Assembly: GCA_905196835.1 (NCBI GenBank)
Contig: CAJJWN010000008.1
Coordinates: 1-64,000, forward strand
Direction of reading: 5' to 3'
Source: an uncultured Prevotella sp.
Lineage (GTDB): Bacteria; Bacteroidota; Bacteroidia; Bacteroidales; Bacteroidaceae
Length of the DNA stretch: 64,000 bases
The position numbers and the translations under genes are program-made. The notes beneath the pieces were generated by a model, which did not search any database, was not told the DNA's origin, and was given only the letters and a program-made list of their open reading frames with translations. Shown one piece after another: positions 1 through 8,521 of the stretch. Numbering within the stretch: position 1 is the first letter of the stretch; each line of letters opens with the position of its first letter.

Positions 1-19
1 TTTTTCATAAACATTCAAA

Positions 20-149
20 AACCGCCTTTGTAGGGACATAATTCATTATGTCCGCACGTTCTGAAAGAACGTTTTTGGCAATTTTACTTGTATAATACGC
101 CTCTTCGCGGCGTGCGGACATAATGAATTATGTCCCTACAAAGGCGGTT
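20..149. repeat. REPIN-like nested palindrome, copy 1
   Basis: Perfect 39-bp inverted arms (20-58 and 111-149) enclose two small hairpins: arms ACGTTC/GAACGT at 56-72 and ACGCC/GGCGT at 97-113. Each long arm is itself nearly palindromic around GGACATAATTCATTATGTCC. Related copies lie at 8160-8275 and 61092-61213. The design resembles paired inverted REP sequences (REPINs). It lies downstream of the TolC-like gene, whose stop is at 169. Confidence 0.85.
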
Positions 150-168
150 TTCTTATGCCGAACTGACT

Positions 169-1500
169 TTAAAACTCGAGCTTGCGGCCACGGTAGAAGT
201 CGATGAGACTTGTGTCGTACATGTACTCGTACTTGGCCCTTGCCAGTTCGCTCTCGGCCTTCAGCCAGTTGTTCTTTGCCTCGTTGAACTCCGTGATGTT
301 GGCCTTGCCATACTCGTATTTGGCCGCCGTAAGGTCGAAGGCCGCCTTGTTGCTGCGCGACGCTTCGCGGCTGCTGGTGTATTGAGCCTGCGCCGCCACG
401 GCGTTGTAGTATGCCTGCTGTATTTCTTTGTACAGGGTCTTCTTCACGTTGTCCAGCTGCAGCTGCTGCGTCTCTTGGTTTAGGCGCGCCGTGCGGATGC
501 TGTTGCGCGTCTCGAAGCGGTTGAAGATGGGTATGCTAAGGCTTAGGCCGATGTACTGGCTGAAGTTGTTGCGCATCTGTGAGGCGAAGCTCGCCGTCTT
601 AATTCCGCTTGTGGTGTAGTAGTTGGAGCCAAGTCCGGCGGAGAGCGAGAGCGTAGGCCACAGCGCGCTTTGCGCCAGCTTGATGTTCACCTCGCTGCCC
701 TTCAGGCGCAGGTTCTCGGCCTTCACCTCGGGCTTGAAGGCCAAAGCCTCCTGGTATATGTCGTCGGGCAGGGGCAGGGCGGCTGCGTCCGCGATGGCAA
801 TTGACGCCGTGTCGGGGCGCACTATGGCAAAACCTTCGGGCGTGGGAAGCTCGAGCAGCTGCGCCAGCGACAGCAAGGCCATGCGGCAGTCGTTGTCGGC
901 CTGCGTCAGGGTGAGGCGGCTCTGCGCCAGGGTGGCCTCCTGCTGCGCCACCTCCACGCCGCTGGCCTTGCCCGTGCGGTACATCTCGCGCAGGCGTTCC
1001 ACCTGCATCGAGTCGATGTCTATTTGCCTCTGGGCCACGTCGCGCAGTTCAAGGTCGTAGAGCACCTGCACGTATGCCTGCGCCACCTGCACGCTAACGT
1101 CGTCGCGCGCCTTGTCAAGGTCGGCCGTGGCGGCCTCCAGGTTCAGCTTGTTCAGTTCTATTGTGCGCGGTATGCGGAAGCCGGTGAAGAGCGGAACGCT
1201 CGTTCCGAGGCTTAAAGAAGTGCTGCTCGTGTTCTGGTTTGAGTACGTGTTTTCAGACGTAAGGCCGCGCCCGAACGACCAGTTCTGCGACGCCGAGGCG
1301 TTAAGGTCGGGCAGTCTGCTGTTCTTGGCGGTGCTTAACTGCACCTCGTTCTGCCGCTTCGTCACGTCCTGTTGCTTTACGGTGATGTTGTTTTCCAGCG
1401 CATAGTCGATGCACTGTCGCAGCGTCCATTCCTTCTGTTCCTGCGCCGATGCGGCCAGAGAGCCCAGCAGGAACGACAATGTAAATATGATGCGGTACAT
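169..1500 (-). CDS. TolC-family outer membrane efflux protein
   Basis: This is the outer-membrane channel of the export system encoded just upstream. The 443-residue product starts with a signal peptide (MYRIIFTLSFLLGSLAASAQ), then WTLRQCIDYALENN, the usual opening of the outer membrane efflux family, then two long helical repeats rich in Ala and Gln. The frame stays open to 1569, but those extra residues are encoded by an intergenic repeat, so I place the start at the ATG before the signal peptide. It is the last gene of a minus-strand series running ATPase, permease, permease, adaptor, TolC. Substrate unknown. Confidence 0.92.
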   Translation of the reverse strand: MYRIIFTLSFLLGSLAASAQEQKEWTLRQCIDYALENNITVKQQDVTKRQNEVQLSTAKNSRLPDLNASASQNWSFGRGLTSENTYSNQNTSSTSLSLGTSVPLFTGFRIPRTIELNKLNLEAATADLDKARDDVSVQVAQAYVQVLYDLELRDVAQRQIDIDSMQVERLREMYRTGKASGVEVAQQEATLAQSRLTLTQADNDCRMALLSLAQLLELPTPEGFAIVRPDTASIAIADAAALPLPDDIYQEALAFKPEVKAENLRLKGSEVNIKLAQSALWPTLSLSAGLGSNYYTTSGIKTASFASQMRNNFSQYIGLSLSIPIFNRFETRNSIRTARLNQETQQLQLDNVKKTLYKEIQQAYYNAVAAQAQYTSSREASRSNKAAFDLTAAKYEYGKANITEFNEAKNNWLKAESELARAKYEYMYDTSLIDFYRGRKLEF

Positions 1501-1517
1501 TGTTTTATGGCTTGTTT

Positions 1518-1633
1518 GTAAGTGGTTGATAATCAATATGTTCCCAATATGCCGTCTTTTAGCTTGCAAAAGGTGGCCTTTTGCATTGCGATTGACGGCC
1601 TTTTACCTTCCCAAAGACGGCCTTTTGCAAAGC
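1518..1633. repeat. Four-module element A (flank 1518-1545, modules 1546-1633)
   Basis: Four 22-bp modules begin at 1546, 1568, 1590 and 1612. Cores include AAAAGGTGGCCTTTT and CAAAGACGGCCTTTT. The flank GTAAGTGGTTGATAATCA lies on the low-coordinate side, between the modules and the tolC-like start at 1500. Confidence 0.9.
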
Positions 1634-1650
1634 TGTTTGCCGTTTTTCAC

Positions 1651-1688
1651 ATTCTCCCTCCCCACGGGGAGAGACGGGGTGGGGGCTT
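1651..1688. repeat. C/G-rich hairpin repeat
   Basis: A C-rich run (CTCCCTCCCC), a short ACGGGGAG turn and a G-rich run ending GGGGTGGGGGCTT. It touches the stop of the adaptor gene at 1687. The same type recurs at 5537, 5820, 9466, 33184, 33272 and 50822. It could act as a terminator or RNA 3' stabiliser. Confidence 0.7.
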
Positions 1689-2787
1689 ATTCCTTTACTT
1701 TCTGCGGCCCTCTTACCTTGTCGGTCTTCTTCAGTCCGCTCTTGATTTCTATGTTCACGCCGTCGCTAAGCCCCGTCTTTACCTTGCGCCGCTCGTAGGT
1801 CTTGTCCTCGCCCGCGCCCTTCACGATGTAGACATACGTGTCTTCGCCGCTGAACTCGATTGCGCTCTCGGGCACGGTGAGCACGCCTCTCGCGCTCGCC
1901 AGCACTATTTCGGCGTTCGCGCTGTAGCCCGAACGTATTTCGTTGGTGCCCGGCACGCTCACCGCCGCCTTTATTTCAAACTGGTTCGCGCCGTTGTTGT
2001 CGGTGGCTTTGGGCGAGATGTATTCCAATGAAGCGTCGAACTTGAGGTTTTGCAGTGCGCCGATGGTTATTTTCATAGCCATCCCCTGCGTCAGCTGTCC
2101 TACCTCCGTTTCGTCTATGTTGCCTCGGAAGATGAGGTCGCTCATGTCGGCCACGGTGGCTATTGTCGTACCGTCGTTGAACGTGTTGCTCAGGATTACC
2201 GAGTTGCCTACCTTCACCGGCACGTCCAATATGAGGCCGCTGATGGTGGAACGGATGAGCGTGCTGCTCGCGCTTGCATTGCTGCGCGACACTCCGTCGC
2301 GCACTACCTCGAGTGCGTCAACGGCCGCATTCTTCTCCTCCTGCGCCTGTTCGAGAGCCTGGCGCACGTTGTCGTACTCCTCTGCGCTTACCAGCTGCTT
2401 GTCGAAAAGCTGCTTTTCGCGCCCGTGGTTCACCTTCGCCTGCTTCAGGTTGATGTCCGCCAGGCGCACGCGGGCTTCCGCGGAGCTAAGCTGGCTCATG
2501 TCGGGTATCACCTTGACCTTGGCGATTACCTCGCCGGCCTCGACCGTTTCGCCCGCCTCCTTGTATATTTCGGTGATGATGCCGCTGATTTGCGGCTTCA
2601 CTTCCACTTCGTCGCGAGGCTCTATTGAGCCGGTGATTACCGTTGTCTTGTTGATGTCGGCCACCTTCGGAGTGAACTCGTCGTAGGTCACCGGCTGCGG
2701 CTTCGACTTCTGGTAGAGGAACACGAACGTCCCGATGAACACCAAGGCTACCAGCGCCGCGGCAATGATTTTCAGATACTTTTTCAT
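1687..2787 (-). CDS. MacA-like periplasmic adaptor (HlyD/RND-MFP family)
   Basis: Membrane-fusion protein linking the inner-membrane ABC permeases to the TolC-like channel. The 366 residues show an N-terminal membrane anchor (about residues 5-26), a lipoyl-like half-motif (SGIITEIYKEAGETVEAGEV, about 68-88), an alanine- and glutamate-rich coiled-coil hairpin (about 95-165), the second lipoyl half (VPVKVGNSVI), then a beta-barrel domain ending in a Lys-rich tail. Length and order fit MacA. It lies between the permease genes and tolC on the same strand, 109 bp downstream of the second permease. Confidence 0.9.
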   Translation of the reverse strand: MKKYLKIIAAALVALVFIGTFVFLYQKSKPQPVTYDEFTPKVADINKTTVITGSIEPRDEVEVKPQISGIITEIYKEAGETVEAGEVIAKVKVIPDMSQLSSAEARVRLADINLKQAKVNHGREKQLFDKQLVSAEEYDNVRQALEQAQEEKNAAVDALEVVRDGVSRSNASASSTLIRSTISGLILDVPVKVGNSVILSNTFNDGTTIATVADMSDLIFRGNIDETEVGQLTQGMAMKITIGALQNLKFDASLEYISPKATDNNGANQFEIKAAVSVPGTNEIRSGYSANAEIVLASARGVLTVPESAIEFSGEDTYVYIVKGAGEDKTYERRKVKTGLSDGVNIEIKSGLKKTDKVRGPQKVKE

Positions 2788-2896
2788 GTTTTGTTAGTTG
2801 ACAAGTTACGAGCAGACAAGCAAACAAGATGATTTGCCCATGTCGTTTGTATTCATCCGCCCAATTATGAATTATGAATTGTGAATTATGAATTAG

Positions 2897-4141
2897 CTAT
2901 TCGTCCCTCATCGCATCGACAGGCTTTATGCTCATGGCGCGCAACGCCGGGGCAAGTCCGGCCAATACGCCGAGCAGGGCGAGCAAAGCTGTCGCGCCGA
3001 CGGCCGTCCAGAACTGCACCTGGAAGTGCGCCGCGACTATTCCGTCGGTAGTGTTGCCAAGCTCAAGCATCTCGAGTATCATCACGGCAAACAGTATTCC
3101 GCTCATCCCGGCCACAGCAGTGAGCATCACGCTCTCGGTTATTATTTGCCCGAGGATGTTCTTCGGCGTTGCTCCTATTGCCCGGCGGATGCCTATTTCG
3201 GTAGTCCTTTCGCGCACGGTCACCATCATTATGTTGCTCACTCCTATGGCTCCGGCCAGCAATGTGCCTATGCCGACGAGAAGGATGAGGAAGTTCACGC
3301 CGGTGAAAAGGTTGTCGAGCATACCGAAAAGCACCTCTGTGTTGAACACGGTGACGGCCTTCTCGTCCGTAGGGTCTATCTGGTGGGCCTGCGCTATGGC
3401 CGTGCGCATCTTCTGGGTGATGCTGCTCATGGTGACGCCGGGCTTCGCCGTGACGCATATCAGGTGGACGCTGTCGCCGAGGGCGTAGGCCTGCTGCATC
3501 ATCGTAAGCGGCACAATGACCGACGTTTCGTTCCTTCCGTTTACGCTCATGTTGCCCGCGCTGTAATCAACTCCTACCACATCATAGTATATGTTGTCAA
3601 CGCAGATGCGCTTGCCGCACGGGTCTCCGCCTCCCGGAAACAGCTCTTTGTACACTCGTTTGCCGATAACGCACACCTTGCGGTTTTGACTTACGTCCAT
3701 GTCATTGATGTAACGTCCGTAGAAAAGCTGCGGAGTCTCCACATTCTGATAGTCGGGCAGCAGCCCTTTCATCGTGCAGTTGGTCTTGCGGTCGTCGTAA
3801 GTGGCACTGCCGCCCCAGTGAGACAGCACGGGCGAGACGGTCTCCAGCTCGGGCACATGCAGCTTCAGGCGCACCACGTCGTTGTAAACCATGCTCCAAG
3901 GGCGCTCCTTCCGGAATCCGGCGTAGGGCTTTGTGGTGGGCTGGGCGAAGATGATTGCAGAGTTGGTGGCAAACCCCTCGAAGTTGTTTTGCAGCAATTG
4001 CTTCAGCCCCTGGCCACCGCCGAGCAGGGCGACGAGCATGAACACGCCCCAGAACACGCCGAAGCCGGTGAGGAAGCAGCGTGTCTTGTTGCGCGTGAGC
4101 GTGTCGATTATTTCACGGAAGCGGTCGATGTCGAATTTCAT
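2897..4141 (-). CDS. MacB-type ABC transporter permease (FtsX family), second copy
   Basis: Inner-membrane permease of 414 residues. An N-terminal membrane segment follows RNKTRCFLTGFGVFWGVFML (about 16-45). A large periplasmic MacB_PCD-like domain fills the middle, and three membrane segments close the protein; the FtsX core includes VGIGTLLAGAIGVSNIMMVTVRERT and GIRRAIGA. It has no nucleotide-binding domain, which sits in the separate gene at 5872-6591. Paralogous to the next permease upstream; the two probably pair as a heterodimer with two copies of the ATPase. Confidence 0.9.
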   Translation of the reverse strand: MKFDIDRFREIIDTLTRNKTRCFLTGFGVFWGVFMLVALLGGGQGLKQLLQNNFEGFATNSAIIFAQPTTKPYAGFRKERPWSMVYNDVVRLKLHVPELETVSPVLSHWGGSATYDDRKTNCTMKGLLPDYQNVETPQLFYGRYINDMDVSQNRKVCVIGKRVYKELFPGGGDPCGKRICVDNIYYDVVGVDYSAGNMSVNGRNETSVIVPLTMMQQAYALGDSVHLICVTAKPGVTMSSITQKMRTAIAQAHQIDPTDEKAVTVFNTEVLFGMLDNLFTGVNFLILLVGIGTLLAGAIGVSNIMMVTVRERTTEIGIRRAIGATPKNILGQIITESVMLTAVAGMSGILFAVMILEMLELGNTTDGIVAAHFQVQFWTAVGATALLALLGVLAGLAPALRAMSIKPVDAMRDE

Positions 4142-4165
4142 TGGTGTTGTTTTTAATTAAGAATT

Positions 4166-4265
4166 ATGGGCCGAATGGGCCTGATTGGCCTGATGCGCCA
4201 GGGTGGTCGTGGGCGATGTGGCTGGGCTAATTAGGCTCATTGGGCTAATTAGGCCTATTGGGCTT
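4166..4265. repeat. GGCCTGATTGG-type simple repeats
   Basis: Degenerate repeats of GGGCCTGATTGGCC and GGCTAATTAGGC type fill the gap between the two permease genes. A related run (GCCTGATGAGCC, GCCTAATGAGCC) lies at about 9378-9420. No function is visible. Confidence 0.6.
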
Positions 4266-4274
4266 ATCTTAGTG

Positions 4275-5534
4275 TCACTCCGCTCTAAGTGCCTCGATGG
4301 GCCTTATGCGTGCGGCTTTGCGTGCCGGGATTAGTCCGGCGAGCGTTCCTGCGGCAATCATTACTACCGTGGCGGCCACGCAAACGTCGATGCCGACGGT
4401 GGGGTTGTAGAACATCGTGGCCTCGAACAGGCCGCTGTTCACCTTCGTCTGGCCTATTGTGGCGTCCATGTATTCGTTCGCCGCGACGCCGAGCACCATG
4501 CCGATGTAGCCGAAGAAGGTTGTGATGACGACGCTCTCTACGATGATGAGGCGCAGGATAGAGCCCGGCTTGGCTCCTATGGCCTTGCGTATGCCGAACT
4601 CGCGGGTGCGTTCCTTGACGGTGATTAGCATGATGTTGCTCACGCCGACGATGCCGCTTAGCAGCGTGAAGAGGCCTACTATCCACAGGGCGGTGCGTAT
4701 GATGCCCATGCCGGTGTTCATCTGGAGGTTCTGCGTAAAGCGGTTCCATATCCATACGGAGCGTTCGTCGTCGGGGGCGGCGCGGTGGTTCAGGTTAAGT
4801 CGTGCCCGGTACTGCTCTTCGAAGGCGTCGTTGGCCTCCTGGGTGTCAAGTCCCTTGAACGAGAAGAGTATTGTTCCCACCTTGTTACCTTTATTATATA
4901 TGGCGCGTATGGTGGTGAACGCCGTGAAGGCCGACGTGTTCATGCCGCTGCGGTCGGCCTTGTATATGCCCACAACGCGGAAGGCGAGGCTGTCAACGTT
5001 GACGTATTGGCCTACGAGACGCTCCGTTCCCTGCGGCAGCAGCTCCTTGGCGTCGTCCTCGCCGAGCACGATTACCTTGCGCTTCTGCTCTATGTCTATG
5101 TCGTTGATGAAGCGTCCGCAGAGCATTTCCTTCTTGTTTATCTCGATTTCGTTGGGATACACGCCCGTGAGAGTGCCGCTTACATAGTTTGCGCCGCGGC
5201 TGAAGGTCAGTCCGCTCTGGTCATACGAGCCGCCCGTCTCGTCCACGTTGGCCGCGAAGTTGTTGCCCGTCACGGCCATGTCCTTGTCGTTCAGCTCGAT
5301 GGAGCGTCCCTCCTTCAGGCCGTCGTAGGGCTTCGACGTGTAGCTGCCGCCCACCATCATGGAGTTGTCGAGGAACTGGTCGCTCTGCAACGTCATGGCG
5401 TTGATTAGTCCGTTGCCCGCCCCGAGCAGGAAGATGAGCATGAAGATGCCCCACGCCACGGCAAAACCTGTCAGGGCGGTGCGCAGCTTGTTGCGCTTTA
5501 CTGTGCTGTATATCTCGACGAAAATGTCTCTCAT
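4275..5534 (-). CDS. MacB-type ABC transporter permease (FtsX family), first copy
   Basis: Permease of 419 residues with the same plan as its neighbour: an N-terminal membrane helix after RNKLRTALTGFAVAWGIFML, a long extracytoplasmic domain, and three C-terminal helices with the FtsX core (VGLFTLLSGIVGVSNIMLIT, EFGIRKAIGA). It follows the ATPase gene after a 337-bp gap filled by repeats, and is 133 bp upstream of the second permease. Duplicate stand-alone FtsX permeases with one ATPase are a common Bacteroidetes arrangement of MacAB-like exporters. Substrate not deducible. Confidence 0.9.
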   Translation of the reverse strand: MRDIFVEIYSTVKRNKLRTALTGFAVAWGIFMLIFLLGAGNGLINAMTLQSDQFLDNSMMVGGSYTSKPYDGLKEGRSIELNDKDMAVTGNNFAANVDETGGSYDQSGLTFSRGANYVSGTLTGVYPNEIEINKKEMLCGRFINDIDIEQKRKVIVLGEDDAKELLPQGTERLVGQYVNVDSLAFRVVGIYKADRSGMNTSAFTAFTTIRAIYNKGNKVGTILFSFKGLDTQEANDAFEEQYRARLNLNHRAAPDDERSVWIWNRFTQNLQMNTGMGIIRTALWIVGLFTLLSGIVGVSNIMLITVKERTREFGIRKAIGAKPGSILRLIIVESVVITTFFGYIGMVLGVAANEYMDATIGQTKVNSGLFEATMFYNPTVGIDVCVAATVVMIAAGTLAGLIPARKAARIRPIEALRAE

Positions 5535-5536
5535 AA

Positions 5537-5567
5537 AGCCTCCTCCTGTCCTCCCCGAGGGGAGGAA
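5537..5567. repeat. C/G-rich hairpin repeat
   Basis: GTCCTCCCCGAGGGGAGGA hairpin immediately upstream of the first permease gene; same family as 1651-1688. Confidence 0.65.
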
Positions 5568-5635
5568 TTAAGTTTGCATAGTTGGTTGTTTGTGGTTGTA
5601 TGGTCTTTAATTGACATTGTTTCTTGTCTTGCTTT

Positions 5636-5762
5636 GTAAGTTGTTGATAATCAAGATATTACTCTTTGCCTTGCAAAAGGTGGCCTTTTGGCCTGTAAAA
5701 GGTGGCCTTTTGGAAGGCGAAAGACGGCCTTTGGTAAACTAAAAGACGGTCTTTTGAAGGGA
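5636..5762. repeat. Four-module element B (flank 5636-5674, modules 5675-5762)
   Basis: Modules of exactly 22 bp begin at 5675, 5697, 5719 and 5741, with cores AAAAGGTGGCCTTTT (twice), GAAAGACGGCCTTTG and AAAAGACGGTCTTTT. The flank GTAAGTTGTTGATAATCA at 5636 faces the permease start at 5534. With the two C/G-rich hairpins it accounts for most of the 5535-5871 gap. Confidence 0.92.
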
Positions 5763-5819
5763 GGACTGGGAGAGCAGGGAGGACTGGGAGCCATGTGAAG
5801 GATGGCTATCCAACCAAAC

Positions 5820-5852
5820 TCCTCCCCTCGGGGAGGCCGGGTGGGGGCTTCC
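5820..5852. repeat. C/G-rich hairpin repeat
   Basis: CTCCCCTCGGGGAGG followed by GGGTGGGGGCTTCC, about 20 bp past the stop of the ATPase gene (5872, minus strand). Confidence 0.7.
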
Positions 5853-5871
5853 ATTTGGCCGGGATGGGGCT

Positions 5872-6591
5872 TTACTTCATCACTCCTCCTGCCCCGAACG
5901 GCGATGCGTGGTGGTCGAAGTTCACCTCTATCTGCCCGATTAGCCCGTCCTTGATGTGCACTATTTTGTTGGTCTCGTTGGCAACGCCGCTCTCGTGGGT
6001 CACCACAACGATAGTCATGCCCTCGTCTTCGTTGAGCTGTTTGAGCAGCTTCATCACCTCCACGCTCGTCTTGGAGTCGAGTGCGCCCGTCGGTTCGTCG
6101 GCCAGTATGATTTGGGGGCGCGTGATGAGTGCGCGCGCTATTGCCACGCGCTGCTTCTGTCCGCCAGACATCTCGTTGGGATAGTGCCCGGCCCAGTCTT
6201 TCAGTCCAAGGCGTTCAAGGTATTCCATGGCCTTGCGGTGACGCTCGCGGCGGCGCACTCCCTGGTAGAACAGCGGCAGCTCGACGTTCTCTACGGCCGT
6301 CTTGAACGATATTAGGTTGAACGACTGGAAGATGAAGCCTATCATCCTGTTGCGGTATTCGGCGGCGCGCGTCTCCGAAAGGTCCTTGATTAGCGTGCCG
6401 TTCAGCCGGTATTCGCCCTCGTCGTAGTTGTCGAGTATGCCGAGGATGTTCAATAGCGTTGACTTGCCCGAGCCTGACGCGCCCATGATTGAGACGAACT
6501 CGCCCTTCTCGATGTCGAGGTTGATGCCCTTGAGCACGTGCAGCGGCTGGCCGTTGTCGTATGTCTTGTTGATGTTTTCGAGGTGAATCAT
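5872..6591 (-). CDS. MacB/LolD-type ABC transporter ATP-binding protein
   Basis: Cytoplasmic ATPase of 239 residues that powers the two FtsX permeases downstream. Visible motifs are Walker A GASGSGKST (about 36-44), the Q-loop region FQSFNLI, signature MSGGQKQRVAIARAL (about 140-155), Walker B IILADEPTGALD (about 159-170) and the switch VVVTHE (about 195-200). It is the first gene of the export series and a canonical member of the lipoprotein/macrolide-export ATPase group. Confidence 0.95.
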   Translation of the reverse strand: MIHLENINKTYDNGQPLHVLKGINLDIEKGEFVSIMGASGSGKSTLLNILGILDNYDEGEYRLNGTLIKDLSETRAAEYRNRMIGFIFQSFNLISFKTAVENVELPLFYQGVRRRERHRKAMEYLERLGLKDWAGHYPNEMSGGQKQRVAIARALITRPQIILADEPTGALDSKTSVEVMKLLKQLNEDEGMTIVVVTHESGVANETNKIVHIKDGLIGQIEVNFDHHASPFGAGGVMK

Positions 6592-6608
6592 TGTTTATTA
6601 TTGTTTTT

Positions 6609-6881
6609 AGGAGTAAAGGAGAGAAGGAGTAAGGAGTAAGTAGAAATGCCTTGTATGTCAATAAAGTGGCTTTGTACGGAGTGGCAAGGTTAGTTGCCGG
6701 CAATACATTTGTACTTACTCCTTTACTCCATTGCTCCTTTACTTCCTTTCATTTGTACTTACTCCTTTACTCCATTACTCCTTTACTCCTTTTCATTTGT
6801 ACTTGCTCCTTTACTCCATTGCTCCTTTACTTCCTTTCATTTGTACTTACTCCTTTACTCCATTACTCCTTTACTTCCTAT
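6609..6881. repeat. Tandem 44-bp repeat (x4) with an opposing purine-rich arm
   Basis: Four consecutive 44-bp units start at 6706, 6750, 6794 and 6838, each opening CATTTGTACTTRCTCCTTTA and built from ACTCCTTT words. A complementary GGAGTAAGGAGTAAG arm lies at 6609-6648, so the segment can fold as a long imperfect hairpin. The last unit overlaps the stop of the GntR gene. It fills the gap between the two ABC clusters. Confidence 0.9.
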
Positions 6882-7228
6882 TCATTCCATGCCTTTTCCA
6901 CTTCCTCCAGCCCTATTCCGAGCATACGCATCTGGCGGAACATCTCGGGAAGGCGCGTCTCCATGAACTCGCGCCGCCGCTCTTCGAGGATTTTCTCCTT
7001 GGCTCCGGCGGTGACGAAGTAGCCCAGTCCGCGCTTCTTATATATCACTCCCTGCTGCTCCAGGAGGTCGTACGACTTCACGGTGGTGTTAGTGTTCACC
7101 TCAAGCAGCACGGCGTATTCGCGCACGGAGGGAATGCGCTCGTCGTCGGCGAACTTCCCCGTAAGGATTTCGTCGCACAGGCGGTCGGCTATTTGCACGT
7201 ATATGGCTTTTTCTGTACTGAAGTTCAT
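6878..7228 (-). CDS. GntR-family transcriptional regulator, short YtrA-like type
   Basis: DNA-binding regulator of 116 residues. The N-terminal winged helix is typical (YVQIADRLCDEILTGKFADD, then IPSVREYAVLLEVNTNTTVK) and is followed only by a short helical tail, as in YtrA regulators that lack an effector domain. Its ATG overlaps the TGA of the upstream membrane protein in an ATGA junction (7225-7228), implying translational coupling. It probably controls the ABC cluster at 6.9-10.3 kb, but unusually it is the last gene of that cluster. Confidence 0.93.
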   Translation of the reverse strand: MNFSTEKAIYVQIADRLCDEILTGKFADDERIPSVREYAVLLEVNTNTTVKSYDLLEQQGVIYKKRGLGYFVTAGAKEKILEERRREFMETRLPEMFRQMRMLGIGLEEVEKAWNE

Positions 7229-8049
7229 AAGTTAATCCATTTGTTGTTTACGACTTGCATACGCTTGAATACGCGGTAAGAGAGACACCAGTTAGCTACG
7301 GCCACGGCCATGAGCAGCGTGCCGACGGCGTAGAACGCGGCGTTGTTCGAGCTGTCGATGACTGACGTTTCAACGTTGACCGACGCGCCGCTTATCACCG
7401 CTGCAAAGGCAATGAACAGCACAATGTGCACCACCGTGACGGCGACAAACTGGTAACGGCGCAGCAGCGAGCCGCCGAGTACGTACAAAGACTGCGCCCA
7501 AATGAGCCATCCTGTTGCAAGGAAGTACACGCCTTGGGCTTTTGCCGGGACTGTGCTTGCGGTCGTAAAGCCCATCTCCGTGTCGGTGAACAGCAGCCGC
7601 AGGAAGTCCGGGATGGTGCAGCCAATATAATCAACGCCTGCCACCAGGCACGTCAGTATGCGCAGCGTGTCGGCCACGCAGTATGAAACCATGCCTACAA
7701 TCATCGTCCCCAGCGTCACGCCGAGCCAGCGCACGATGTACTTCTCGAGGTCTGTCGCAGGCAGCATCTTCACCTTTATGCGCTGCTCCTTTGTCTTCAT
7801 GTCGGCGAAAATCCATGTTCCGGCGATGACGAACACCACCAAGTAAACCACCGTACACAGCTCGACGGAACGCAGCAGGCGGCCTTCGCCCATCGCTTCC
7901 GTGCCTTTCAAGTACGGCCAGAGCCACCCGAACATGGGGAAGAGGTAGCCGAACGACATGCCTGCGGCGAACGACAGCACGCTCTTCAGGCTCATTCCGC
8001 ACTGCCACCGGGCTGTTTTTGCGAAGCGTTTTATATCGAAATTGCTCAT
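7225..8049 (-). CDS. ABC-associated integral membrane protein, paralogue 1
   Basis: Membrane protein of 274 residues with about six hydrophobic segments and no soluble domain. It is clearly paralogous to the product of 8522-9349: both open with F-D-I-x-R-F, share MKTKEQR and KMLPATDLEK near residues 85-105, and end in a MQVxNNKW motif. With the ATPase at 9500-10318 the two probably form a YtrBCD-like ABC-2 exporter. Upstream lies a 472-bp gap of repeats. Confidence 0.75.
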   Translation of the reverse strand: MSNFDIKRFAKTARWQCGMSLKSVLSFAAGMSFGYLFPMFGWLWPYLKGTEAMGEGRLLRSVELCTVVYLVVFVIAGTWIFADMKTKEQRIKVKMLPATDLEKYIVRWLGVTLGTMIVGMVSYCVADTLRILTCLVAGVDYIGCTIPDFLRLLFTDTEMGFTTASTVPAKAQGVYFLATGWLIWAQSLYVLGGSLLRRYQFVAVTVVHIVLFIAFAAVISGASVNVETSVIDSSNNAAFYAVGTLLMAVAVANWCLSYRVFKRMQVVNNKWINL

Positions 8050-8093
8050 ATTCTTTTGGTTTTTTACTGTTTGAAGTTAAAGGAGTTAAAGAA

Positions 8094-8130
8094 GTGAAGG
8101 CTCCCTTCGGTCGCTAAGAAGTTAAAGCCG
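8094..8130. repeat. Dispersed 30-bp repeat, copy 1
   Basis: CTCCCTTCGGTCGCTAAGAA followed by GTTAAAGCCG occurs here and at about 10352-10382, upstream of one membrane-protein gene and of the ATPase gene of the same cluster. Confidence 0.7.
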
Positions 8131-8159
8131 TAGGTGTATCAGAATTAGGAATACCGCTC

Positions 8160-8275
8160 TTGTAGGGACATAATTCATTATGTCCGCACGTTTCGTAAGA
8201 AACGTATTACGCTGACATTTATATATTTATACGCCCCTCCGTGGCGTGCGGACATAATGAATTATGTCCCTACAA
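8160..8275. repeat. REPIN-like nested palindrome, copy 2
   Basis: Outer arms of 31 bp (8160-8190, 8245-8275) contain GGACATAATTCATTATGTCC and its complement. Inner hairpin 1 has arms ACGTTTC/GAAACGT, longer by a base pair than copy 1 but still paired. Inner hairpin 2 has arms ACGCC/GGCGT. Confidence 0.88.
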
Positions 8276-8328
8276 AGGGTATTATGGTGTTCTGGTACAT
8301 TTCTCTTTTACATATATTGCGTATGTAT

Positions 8329-8447
8329 TTGATTGTCAGTGTGTTACGTTCGGCGTTGCGAAAGGTGGCCTTTTAGGCTGCGAAAGACGGTCTTTTGCGT
8401 TGTAAAAGACGGCCTTTTACATGGCGAAAGACGGCCTTTTGCAAACC
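8329..8447. repeat. Four-module element C (modules 8360-8447)
   Basis: Modules begin at 8360, 8382, 8404 and 8426 with cores GAAAGGTGGCCTTTT, GAAAGACGGTCTTTT, AAAAGACGGCCTTTT and GAAAGACGGCCTTTT. A degenerate flank (TTGATTGTCA ... TTAC ... GTTGC) lies on the low side, toward the start of 7225-8049. Confidence 0.92.
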
Positions 8448-8485
8448 GGTAGGTTTCCCTTGTCATTTTACTTCCCGGCATATGG

Positions 8486-8518
8486 ATTCTTCACTCTTCA
8501 CTTTTCACTCTTCACTTA
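8486..8518. repeat. TTCACTCTTCACT simple-repeat arm
   Basis: Pyrimidine-rich heptad run (TTCACTCTTCACTTTTCACT) ending at the stop of the 8522-9349 gene. The same word builds the first in-frame insertion in purL. Confidence 0.65.
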
Positions 8519-8521
8519 GCC

